A stretch of DNA of 64,000 nucleotides from Brachybacterium tyrofermentans (GTDB lineage Bacteria; Actinomycetota; Actinomycetes; Actinomycetales; Dermabacteraceae), in contig NZ_JABUXW010000007.1 in the NCBI RefSeq assembly GCF_014897585.1, positions 62,001 to 126,000 of the forward strand, given 5' to 3'. Position numbers and translations under genes: made by a program. Under the pieces are notes generated by a model. That model was not told where the DNA came from, made no database searches, and saw only the letters and a program-made list of their open reading frames with translations. Of this stretch, positions 43,819 to 51,340 are shown one piece after another (within the stretch, counting starts at the first letter, position 1; each line of letters starts with the position of its first letter).

Positions 43819-45531
43819 ATGACCTACCTCTTCGATGATCCGAAGTCCTTCCCCGCCGACGCCGTCGAGGGCCTCGTGGCCGCCCACCCCGAGGAGCTGC
43901 TGCAGGTCCACGGTGGTGTGGTGCGCAAGAACGCCACCGTGAAGGGCCAGCCGGCGCTCGTGGTCGGCGGCGGCTCCGGGCACTACCCGGCCTTCGCCGG
44001 CTGGGTGGGCCCGGGCTTCGCGCACGGCGCCCCCTGCGGCAACATCTTCTCCTCGCCGTCCTCCGACCAGGTCTACTCGGTGGCGAAGAACGCCGAGAAC
44101 GGCGGGGGAGTGATCCTCGGCTTCGGCCACTACGCGGGCGACGTGCTCCACTTCGGCGTCGCCGCGGAGAAGCTGCGCGCCGAGGGCATCGATGTGCGCA
44201 TCGTCGCGGTCAGCGACGACGTGGCCTCCGGGGCGAAGGGGGACCACCGCGACCGCCGCGGCATCGCCGGCGACCTCACGGTGTTCAAGATCGCCGGCGC
44301 CGCGATCCAGGCCGGCGCGGACCTCGAGGAGGCCGAGCGCCTGGCCTGGAAGGCGAACGACGCCACGCGGTCCCTCGGGGTCGCGTTCGACGGCTGTACG
44401 CTGCCCGGCGCCGACGATGCGCTGTTCCACGTCCCCGAGGGGAAGATGGCCATCGGCCTGGGCATCCACGGCGAGCCCGGGATCGACGAGGTGGACATGC
44501 CGTCGGCCGCGGAGCTCGCGAAGGTGCTCGTGGACGGCGTGCTGAAGGAGACCCCCGAGTTGGACTCCGACCGTGTCGCCGTGGTCCTCAACGGCTTGGG
44601 CACCGTGAAGTACGAGGAGATGTTCGTGGTGTGGAAGCATGCCTCGGCGCTCCTCGCCGACGCCGGCCTCACGCTGGTGCGACCGGAAGTCGGCGAGCAC
44701 GTGACCAGCCTCGACATGGCCGGGCTCTCGCTCACCGTGATGCGCCTGGACGAGGAGCTCGAGCAGCACTGGCTGGCCCCGGCCGACACCCCCGCCTTCC
44801 GTCGCGGCGGCACGGTGGGCGGCGACCTGGGGGAGGAGCGCGGGGAGCTGTACACCCCCGGCGAGGACCCGATCCCCGAGGCCTCCGAGGGGTCCCGCGG
44901 CAGCGCCGAGCGGATCACCGCGATCCTCGGCGAGGTCGAGGCCCTGCTGGGTGAGCTCGAGCCGGAGCTGGGCCGGATGGACGCGGTCGCCGGCGATGGC
45001 GACCACGGCCAGGGCATGGTGCTCGGCATCCGCGCCGCGCAGGCCACCGCGCAGCGCGTCACCGAGTCCGGCGCCGGGGCACGCACCGTGCTCGTGCAGG
45101 CCGGGGCGTCCTGGTCCGCCGAGGCCGGCGGCACGTCCGGTGCGCTGTGGGGCGCGGCCCTGACCAGCCTCGGCAGCGCCTTCGCCGACGAGGAGCCCGT
45201 GAGCGACGAGCAGCTCCTCACCGGTCTCGTGCAGGCCGTCGAGGCCGTCGAGCGGCTGGGCCGTGCGAAGCCCGGCGACAAGACGATGGTCGACGCCGCG
45301 GTGCCCTTCCGGGAAGCCCTCGCCGACGCGAAGGATGCGGCAGGTTCTGCGGCCGACGCGGTCGTCGCGGCGGCCGAGAAGGCCACCGCCGCCGCCGAGG
45401 CCACGGCGGACATCGCCGCCACCATGGGCCGGGCCCGCAACCACGGTGACAAGTCCGTGGGCACCCCGGACCCGGGCGCGATCTCCTTCTCGAAGATCGT
45501 GACCCTCCTCGGGGAGCAGCTCAGCAGCTGA
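43819..45531 (+). CDS. derK: Dihydroxyacetone-kinase-family D-erythrulose kinase (DerK type)
   Basis: A 570-residue fusion of a DhaK substrate domain (about 1-335) and a DhaL ATP domain (about 370-570). Active-site residues of the DhaK fold are present: His55 (G-S-G-H-Y-P), Asp108 (Y-A-G-D-V-L) and the covalent substrate histidine His217 (G-I-H-G-E-P-G-I). The DhaL Mg-ATP motif D-G-D-H-G is at about 393-397. In M. smegmatis such fusions phosphorylate D-erythrulose at C4 (DerK) or L-erythrulose at C1 (LerK). Next to EltD and an RpiB-type isomerase, the DerK role fits best. Dihydroxyacetone remains a possible side substrate. Confidence 0.78.
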   Translation: MTYLFDDPKSFPADAVEGLVAAHPEELLQVHGGVVRKNATVKGQPALVVGGGSGHYPAFAGWVGPGFAHGAPCGNIFSSPSSDQVYSVAKNAENGGGVILGFGHYAGDVLHFGVAAEKLRAEGIDVRIVAVSDDVASGAKGDHRDRRGIAGDLTVFKIAGAAIQAGADLEEAERLAWKANDATRSLGVAFDGCTLPGADDALFHVPEGKMAIGLGIHGEPGIDEVDMPSAAELAKVLVDGVLKETPELDSDRVAVVLNGLGTVKYEEMFVVWKHASALLADAGLTLVRPEVGEHVTSLDMAGLSLTVMRLDEELEQHWLAPADTPAFRRGGTVGGDLGEERGELYTPGEDPIPEASEGSRGSAERITAILGEVEALLGELEPELGRMDAVAGDGDHGQGMVLGIRAAQATAQRVTESGAGARTVLVQAGASWSAEAGGTSGALWGAALTSLGSAFADEEPVSDEQLLTGLVQAVEAVERLGRAKPGDKTMVDAAVPFREALADAKDAAGSAADAVVAAAEKATAAAEATADIAATMGRARNHGDKSVGTPDPGAISFSKIVTLLGEQLSS

Positions 45532-45584
45532 GCAGCTGAGCAGCTGAGTGGCTGAGTGGCTGGCCGCCAGCACCGATCCCGCCA

Positions 45585-45669
45585 CGAACACCACGTCGAC
45601 CCGAACACCACGTCGACCCGAACACCCCGACGACCCGAACACCACGTCGACCCGAACACCCCGACGTCA
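45585..45669 (+). repeat. 17-bp tandem repeat CGAACACCACGTCGACC, five copies
   Basis: Contiguous units start at 45585, 45602, 45619, 45636 and 45653. The third and fifth carry a CCCCGACG variant half, so long and short variants alternate. The array fills the gap between the derK stop and the AAGGAG ribosome site of the isomerase gene. The unit is not a multiple of three. Confidence 0.92.
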
Positions 45670-45691
45670 CGACCACTACGAAGGAGCAGTC

Positions 45692-46162
45692 ATGGGCTGG
45701 AAGATCATCACCGGATCCGACAATGCCGGGTACGGCCACAAGAGCGCGCTGAAGGAGCTTCTCGAGAGCGACCCCCGCGTCGACTCGGTCGTCGATGTCG
45801 GCGTCACCGGTCGTGAGGACGGCACGTACTACCCGAACGTCGCCGTCGAGGCCGCGGAGAAGATCGCCGCCGGTGTGGCGGACCGAGCACTGCTGGTCTG
45901 CGGCACGGGCCTCGGTGTCGCGATCGCGGCCAACAAGGTCTCCGGTATCCGCGCCGTGACCGCGCACGATCTGTACTCGGTGCAGCGCTCGGTGCTCTCG
46001 AACAACGCCCAGGTGCTGTGCATGGGTGAGCGGGTGATCGGGCTCGAGCTCGCGAAGGAGCTGGTCAAGGTGTGGCTGGACCTCGAGTTCGACCCGGAGT
46101 CCTCCTCCGCGGCGAAGGTCGACGCCATCTGCGCCTACGACGGCTCCCTCGACGAGGCCTGA
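45692..46162 (+). CDS. derI: RpiB-family sugar-phosphate isomerase, D-erythrulose 4-phosphate isomerase type
   Basis: A 156-residue RpiB/LacAB-family isomerase. The catalytic cysteine is Cys70 in [12 protein letters not shown], and the ring-opening histidine is His92 in A-V-T-A-H-D. The N-terminal motif reads G-S-D-N-A-G-Y, with asparagine where ribose-5-phosphate isomerase B usually has histidine (G-S-D-H-A-G), suggesting a changed substrate. After DerK it should turn D-erythrulose 4-phosphate into D-erythrose 4-phosphate, which enters the pentose phosphate pathway. I use the ATG of MGWKII with AAGGAG upstream; the longer frame is repeat DNA. Confidence 0.8.
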   Translation: MGWKIITGSDNAGYGHKSALKELLESDPRVDSVVDVGVTGREDGTYYPNVAVEAAEKIAAGVADRALLVCGTGLGVAIAANKVSGIRAVTAHDLYSVQRSVLSNNAQVLCMGERVIGLELAKELVKVWLDLEFDPESSSAAKVDAICAYDGSLDEA

Positions 46163-46181
46163 TCGACCCCGGGGCGCCCGT

Positions 46182-46276
46182 CCGGCTCGGCCCCGCCCGG
46201 CCGGCTCGGCCCCGCCTGGCCGGCTCGGCCCCGCCTGGCCGGCTCAGCCCCGCCTGGCCGGGACGGCCCCGTCTGA
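46182..46276 (+). repeat. 19-bp tandem repeat CCGGCTCGGCCCCGCCTGG, five copies
   Basis: Units begin at 46182, 46201, 46220, 46239 and 46258; the first four differ by at most one base and the fifth is degenerate. The array lies between the converging isomerase and MFS genes. No other terminator is visible there. Confidence 0.92.
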
Positions 46277-46343
46277 TCGGCTCGGCGCCCGCCCGCCCGG
46301 CACGGCCAGACCCCTGTCATCCGGCTGCGCCGATGCGCGCCCG

Positions 46344-47756
46344 CTACTCCGCGAGCGCGCGTCCGCGCTGTTCGGGGAGGGTGAAGGCGGCGGCCGCGGC
46401 GAGGGCGAAGGCGATCGCGAAGGCCACGAACGCCAGCACCTGCCCGCCCGCGACGACCAGCACCGGCACCAAGAACGGCGCGAGCATCGAGGCGACCCGC
46501 CCGAACGCCGCGGCCGCGCCGGTGCCCGTGCCGCGCACCGCCGTCGGGTACAGCTCCGGGCCGATCGCGTACAGCGCGCCCCAGGCGCCGAGGTTGAAGA
46601 AGCTCAGCGCGCAGCCGGCAGCGATGATCGTCGCCTCCGAGTCGGCCAGCCCATAGCAGGTGGCGGCCACGGCGGAGCCCGCGAGGAACACGGTGAGGGT
46701 CCAGCGCCTGCCGAGCACCTCGATCAGCCAGGCGGCCACCGCATAGCCGGGAATCTGGGCGAGCGTGATGATCAGGGTGAAGGTGAACGACTGGGTGAGG
46801 GAGAACCCGCGCTCCACCAGCAGCGTCGGGATCCAGATGAAGGCGCCGTAGTAGGCCAGGTTGATGCAGAACCACACCGCCCACAGCCCGGCCGTGCGCG
46901 CACGCAGGGCCTTCGACCAGATCCCTCCCGTGCGCACGGCGTCGGCTGCTGGGACCTCACCCACTGCGGCGGGCGCCACGGCGCTCACCGTGGTGGATGC
47001 CCCGGCAACGGGATCTGTCGCCGAACCAGTTCCCGGGCCCGCCGACTCCTCGAAGGTGCGCACCACGGACTCGGCCTCGTCGTGACGGCCCTTCTGCTCG
47101 AGGAACCGCACCGATTCGGGCGTGCCCCACCGCACCACCAGCGAATATGCCGCGGGGACGAGGCCCACCGCGAGGGCCCAGCGCCATCCCGTCGGCCCCG
47201 AGGCGGCCACGAAGGTGCCGATCACGGCGGCGAGGATCCAGCCCAGGGCCCAGAACGCCTCGAGCCACACGATCACCCGGCCGCGGATCCGGGCCGGGGC
47301 GAATTCGCTCATCAGCGTCGAGGCGACCGGCAGCTCGGCCCCGAGGCCCAGCCCCACCACGAAGCGCAGCGCGATCAGCGCGCCGACGCCCATCGCGAGC
47401 GCGGAGGCGCCCGTGGCCAGGCCGTAGACCAGGAGCGTCAGGGCGAAGACGCTGCGTCGGCCGATCCGGTCGGCGAGCAGACCGCCCACACTCGCGCCGA
47501 TCGCCATCCCGGCGAAGCCCGCCGAGGCGATGAGGGAGCCGTCGCCCTTGGAGATCCCCCAGTGGACGCTGAGCGCGGCGATCACGAAGGAGATCAGGCC
47601 GACGTCCATCGCGTCCAGCGCCCAGCCGATGCCGGAGGCCCCCAGCAGCTTCCCGTGCTTGCGGGTGAAGGGCAGGCGATCCAGGCGCTGCGACCTGGTC
47701 AGGGTGCTGCCCGGGTCCACGAGGGACTCGTCGGGCGAAGCGGGGGCGGGGCTCAT
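46344..47756 (-). CDS. niaP: NiaP-like MFS nicotinate/nicotinamide transporter
   Basis: A 470-residue MFS protein of about 12 helices. The opening G-W-A-L-D-A-M-D-V-G-L-I-S-F and L-G-L-G-A-E-L-P-V-A-S-T-L and F-F-N-L-G-A-W-G-A-L-Y-A follow Bacillus subtilis NiaP closely. Nicotinate uptake for NAD salvage is therefore the likely role, although related aromatic-acid carriers exist. The central cytoplasmic loop (about 225-280) is expanded with an A/T/V-rich stretch. The start is the ATG preceded by GGAG at six bases; an in-frame ATG two codons upstream overlaps that ribosome site. Confidence 0.75.
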   Translation of the reverse strand: MSPAPASPDESLVDPGSTLTRSQRLDRLPFTRKHGKLLGASGIGWALDAMDVGLISFVIAALSVHWGISKGDGSLIASAGFAGMAIGASVGGLLADRIGRRSVFALTLLVYGLATGASALAMGVGALIALRFVVGLGLGAELPVASTLMSEFAPARIRGRVIVWLEAFWALGWILAAVIGTFVAASGPTGWRWALAVGLVPAAYSLVVRWGTPESVRFLEQKGRHDEAESVVRTFEESAGPGTGSATDPVAGASTTVSAVAPAAVGEVPAADAVRTGGIWSKALRARTAGLWAVWFCINLAYYGAFIWIPTLLVERGFSLTQSFTFTLIITLAQIPGYAVAAWLIEVLGRRWTLTVFLAGSAVAATCYGLADSEATIIAAGCALSFFNLGAWGALYAIGPELYPTAVRGTGTGAAAAFGRVASMLAPFLVPVLVVAGGQVLAFVAFAIAFALAAAAAFTLPEQRGRALAE

Positions 47757-47823
47757 CGTCATCTCCGGGAGGGGCAGGAAGGTCCGGGGGACATCTTGAC
47801 GCATGGTGGCGCCCGGCGGGGCG

Positions 47824-48315
47824 TCAGCGGTGGGCGTGCGCGGTGAGGTCGGGCAGCGCCTCGCCGCGCAGCACGGCGAGCGCGCGTCGGGCACGGGCGC
47901 CGCCCCAGGGGGAGAGGATGTCCGCGTCGGCCTCGTCGATCAGGGCCCAGTCGTCGAGCTCCTCGACCTGCGGGATCACCGTCGCTTCGAGCTGGGCGCG
48001 CGGGATCATTCCGGCGTCGAACACGAAGTGCACGCCCATCGGGGCGCTCCGCACGGCGCTCGAGGGCATCCAGTCGATCGCGAGCACACGGCCCACCTCG
48101 ACGTCCAGGCCGAGCTCCTCGGCGACCTCGCGCTGCGCGCAGAGTCGGGGATCTTCGCCGGGGTCGACGCCGCCGCCGGGCAGCAGCCAGTGGTCGCGGT
48201 AGTTCGGCTTCTCGACCACGAAGCGGCCGTCCTCGTCGCGCAGGATCACCGCGCCGGAGCTGATCACCGTGGGCAGGGAGGCGAAGTAGGCGGGGTCCGG
48301 GAGCAGTCGGGGCAT
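47824..48315 (-). CDS. NUDIX hydrolase
   Basis: A 163-residue NUDIX-fold protein. The NUDIX box runs from G-G-G-V-D-P-G-E-D to R-E-V-A-E-E-L-G-L and has all consensus residues (Gx5Ex7REUxEExGU). Metal-dependent hydrolysis of a nucleoside diphosphate linked to another group is expected. It is 67 bases upstream of niaP on the same strand, so an NAD-related or ADP-ribose substrate is thinkable, but this rests on position only. Start at MPRLLPD. Confidence 0.83.
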   Translation of the reverse strand: MPRLLPDPAYFASLPTVISSGAVILRDEDGRFVVEKPNYRDHWLLPGGGVDPGEDPRLCAQREVAEELGLDVEVGRVLAIDWMPSSAVRSAPMGVHFVFDAGMIPRAQLEATVIPQVEELDDWALIDEADADILSPWGGARARRALAVLRGEALPDLTAHAHR

Positions 48316-48361
48316 GACCCCATCGTGGCACCATCGGCGCCTTCGGGGCAGGGGCAGTCCG

Positions 48362-50383
48362 TCAGCGGGCGGATCCTGCTGCCGGCGTGAAGCGCACCGA
48401 GGTGCCGGGTGCCGCCTGGGCCAGTCGGTCCAACCCCGCACGGGTCACGACGGCGACCACGGGATACCCGCCCGTGGTGGGGTGGTCCGGGCCGAACACG
48501 ACCGGCAGGCCCGACGGGGGGACCTGGATCGCGCCGGGCACCATCGCCTCGCTGGGCAGCGACCCCGTTCCCTCGGGGACCGGCAGCGGCGGACCGTCCA
48601 ACCGCACGCCCACCCGGTCCGAGTCCGAGCGCACCGTCCACTCAGCTCGGAGCAGGGCGTCGAGCACGCCGCGGCCCAGGAGATCGTCGCGAGGTCCGGT
48701 GTGCATCGGGATCTCGAGCAGGTGGCGGCTGGGAGATCCTGCCCCGCCATCGTCCGCACGGGTGGTCGCGTCGTCGGCCGCAGCGTCGGCTGCATCGTCG
48801 ACCGGGCCGTCCTCATCGGTCCGGGGAACGGCATCCGGTACGGCATCGAGCCCCTGCTCGCGGCCGACGGTCAGCACGTCGCCCGTGCGCAGCGGCGCCG
48901 GTCCGAGCCCCGAGAGCGTGTCGTGCGAGAGGGAGCCGAGGAACAGGGAGTCCGAGGTCTGCTGCTCGTGGTCGGCGGTTCCGGCAGCGTGATCAGTTCC
49001 GGCAGGGTGCACCGCCGCGTCGGACGCCCGTTTCACGCCGCAGATCCCTCCGCGCACCGCGACCAGGCGGCGCAGACCCTGCAGCGGAACGCCCAGCGTC
49101 AGGACGTCGCCGGGATCCAGGGCGATCGCCCGATCCAGACCCTGGCCGGCGTCGAGCTCGAGCGCTGTGCCCTCGGGATCCGCCCGGCGCACGGTGATCT
49201 CTCCCGCTCCGCCGGCGACCGCCAGGACGGTCGGGGCGAGGGCGCGCAGCCGCACCGGCCCCAGCAGCGCCTCCAGGGCGGTCGCATGGGTCCGATTGCC
49301 GACCGCGGCGTCGGCCCGGGCCAGCGCTCCCCGATCGAAAGCCCCCGACGGGCTCACCCCGATCGCCCCGTGGCCGGGCCGTCCGGCATCCTGCAGCAGC
49401 AGCTGCGGTCCGGGAGAGAGCACCTCGAGCGCCGGGTCGCCGGGCGGCGGGAGCGTCGCTGCGGCATCACGACGACGGCCCAGCCGACGAGGTGCCGCTG
49501 CGACCCCTGACCTCGCCCTGGCCAGGACAGATGCTCTGGTCGTCGTGGAGGACGTGGAGGACGTGGACGTCGTAGAGGACGTGGTTGGTGTGGGAGCCGT
49601 GGCGGCGGCCCGCACGGACGGTCGACGGGCGACGAAGCGCACCCGTGATCCGGGGAGGAGCAGCGCGGGCGGCGTGCGTTCCGGGTCGAACAGCTCGGCG
49701 TCGGTACGCCCGATCAGCTGCCACCCGCCCGGGGAGGGCCGGGGATAGATGCCGCAGTACCGGGCAGCCAGGCCGACGGCGCCCGCGGGAACGGAGGTGC
49801 GCGGCTCTCCTCGGCGCGGAACGTCCCAGGGCGGGCCGCCGGCAGGGCGTCCGTCGGCGCCCGACTCCTCAGCGACCGGCTCCGCGGTTCTCGGCTCCTC
49901 GGCGACCAGGTACGGGAACCCCGGGGCGAATCCGCCGAACGCCACGGTCCACAGTGCTCCGGTGTGCGCGGCGATCAGGGCATCGGTGCTCATCGAGAGC
50001 AGGTCTGCCACCTCGGCGAGGTCCGCCCCGTCGTAGACCACGGCAAGGGTGTGCTCCGCAGCGTCGGCCTGCTCCTCGGCCGCTGCGGGCAGGGTGCTCA
50101 GCAGGTCGGCGAGCTCGTGGCGATCGCGCGGCGCCGCACCGACCAGCAGCAGCGTGCGTTCCGCGGGGACGAGGTCCACCAGATGCGAGGGGGCAAGAGC
50201 TCGCAGAGCGGCGGCCGCGGCGAGCACGGCGCCCGTGTCCGGATACTCGGCCAGGATCGAGACCTCCCCGGCCTGGTGCACCGCCGAGGGCGGCCCCAGC
50301 AGCTCAGGCGCTCCGGCTCCGTCAGAACCGCTGCCCACAGAACCGCTGCCCACAGAATCTCTGCCCACAGAATCCCTGGTCAC
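48362..50383 (-). CDS. Fused 5-oxoprolinase subunits PxpB-PxpC (allophanate-hydrolase-like family)
   Basis: A 673-residue fusion of two proteins that are usually separate. The N-terminal part (about 40-290) is PxpB/KipI-like, with A-F-G-G-F-A-P-G-F-P-Y-L and P-A-G-A-V-G-L-A. The C-terminal part (about 345-673) is PxpC/KipA-like, with L-L-L-Q-D-A-G-R-P-G-H and G-P-D-H-P-T-T-G-G-Y-P-V. A serine/threonine-rich linker of about 50 residues joins them. With PxpA they cleave 5-oxo-L-proline to L-glutamate using ATP. The GTG start overlaps the pxpA stop. The first 25 residues are encoded by a 15-bp repeat, and a D/A-rich insert lies near residue 560. Confidence 0.85.
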   Translation of the reverse strand: MTRDSVGRDSVGSGSVGSGSDGAGAPELLGPPSAVHQAGEVSILAEYPDTGAVLAAAAALRALAPSHLVDLVPAERTLLLVGAAPRDRHELADLLSTLPAAAEEQADAAEHTLAVVYDGADLAEVADLLSMSTDALIAAHTGALWTVAFGGFAPGFPYLVAEEPRTAEPVAEESGADGRPAGGPPWDVPRRGEPRTSVPAGAVGLAARYCGIYPRPSPGGWQLIGRTDAELFDPERTPPALLLPGSRVRFVARRPSVRAAATAPTPTTSSTTSTSSTSSTTTRASVLARARSGVAAAPRRLGRRRDAAATLPPPGDPALEVLSPGPQLLLQDAGRPGHGAIGVSPSGAFDRGALARADAAVGNRTHATALEALLGPVRLRALAPTVLAVAGGAGEITVRRADPEGTALELDAGQGLDRAIALDPGDVLTLGVPLQGLRRLVAVRGGICGVKRASDAAVHPAGTDHAAGTADHEQQTSDSLFLGSLSHDTLSGLGPAPLRTGDVLTVGREQGLDAVPDAVPRTDEDGPVDDAADAAADDATTRADDGGAGSPSRHLLEIPMHTGPRDDLLGRGVLDALLRAEWTVRSDSDRVGVRLDGPPLPVPEGTGSLPSEAMVPGAIQVPPSGLPVVFGPDHPTTGGYPVVAVVTRAGLDRLAQAAPGTSVRFTPAAGSAR
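50323..50382 (+). repeat. 15-bp tandem repeat CAGAACCGCTGCCCA, four copies
   Basis: Units start at 50323, 50338, 50353 and 50368; the latter two carry T changes. The array spans the very 5' end of pxpBC, including its start codon region, and encodes the repeated D-S-V-G/G-S-V-G segments. Confidence 0.85.
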
Positions 50384-51150
50384 AGAGCCGCCTCGAGCCG
50401 CACGCCGACGTCCTCGAGACGGTCGCGGACCGCGCGGGCGAGCGTCACCGCGCCGGGGGTGTCCCCGTGCAGACACAGGGAGCGGACGGGGAGATCGACC
50501 CACGTCCCGTCGTCAGCGCGCACGCGGCGCCCGGTCGCGATCTCCAGCGCCTGGTCGACGACGGCGTTCGTGTCGGTGAGCACGGAGCCCGGGCGACTGC
50601 GCGGCAGGAGCGTCCCGTCGGAGAGGTACGCCCGGTCGGCGAATCCTTCGAGCACCACGTTGATCCCGGCCGTGCGTGCCGGCGCGAGGACGGCCGCCCC
50701 GGGAGCGGCGAGCAGCGACAGCTCCCCGCCGAGCTCCCGCAGGGCCTGCACCACGGCGGCGGCCTGCGCGTCGTGGTGGGCCAGGGCGTTGTACAGCGCC
50801 CCGTGCGGCTTCACCCCGCGCACCGTGGTCCCCTCGGCCCGCGCCATCGCCTGCAAGCCGCCCACCTGCACGATCACGAGATCCGTGAGCTCGGTCGGGG
50901 AGATGTCGAGGAAGCGTCGGCCGAAGCCCTGCAGGTCCGGATAGGCGACGTGCGCCGTGACCGCGACGCCCCGGGCGGCCGCGCCGCGCAGGGCCGAACG
51001 CATCGTGCCGGGGTCCCCGGCATGCCCGCCGCAGGCGATGTTCGCCGTGGTCACGACGTCGAGCATGGCGGCGTCATCCCCCATCGACCAGTCACCGAAG
51101 CCCTCCCCGAGATCGGCGTTGAGGTCGAGCAGCACGGGGTCAGCGGTCAT
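50380..51150 (-). CDS. pxpA: 5-oxoprolinase subunit PxpA (LamB/YcsF family)
   Basis: A 256-residue LamB/YcsF protein. It shows L-N-A-D-L-G-E-G-F-G-D-W near the N-terminus, A-N-I-A-C-G-G-H-A-G-D in the middle, and V-K-P-H-G-A-L-Y-N and S-L-C-L-H-G-D-T later, all family signatures. PxpA carries the catalytic site for 5-oxoproline ring opening and needs PxpB and PxpC. AAGGAGA lies upstream of the ATG. The pxpA-pxpBC pair overlaps by four bases. 5-Oxoproline arises spontaneously from glutamine and glutamate, so this is damage repair feeding the glutamate pool. Confidence 0.92.
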   Translation of the reverse strand: MTADPVLLDLNADLGEGFGDWSMGDDAAMLDVVTTANIACGGHAGDPGTMRSALRGAAARGVAVTAHVAYPDLQGFGRRFLDISPTELTDLVIVQVGGLQAMARAEGTTVRGVKPHGALYNALAHHDAQAAAVVQALRELGGELSLLAAPGAAVLAPARTAGINVVLEGFADRAYLSDGTLLPRSRPGSVLTDTNAVVDQALEIATGRRVRADDGTWVDLPVRSLCLHGDTPGAVTLARAVRDRLEDVGVRLEAAL

Positions 51151-51340
51151 CGGTGATCGTCTCCTTCACACGGGGCGGAGGTGCACTTCCCTTGCCGGCC
51201 TCTCTCTGGCTGGCCTTTCCATTGTCGGCCCTTCCATTGTCGGCCCTGCGGCCGCGGGGCGACAGCCGACGTCAGTCCGCCAGGTCGTGCGGTCCCTCGG
51301 CCCACACCGGAAGCGGGTGCCTGGCCGATAGTGTCGAGGT

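Noticed and set aside
45585-45669. Possible CRISPR array
   Set aside because: Units are contiguous 17-mers without unique spacers, and no cas gene is present. The other arrays in the window are likewise spacerless.
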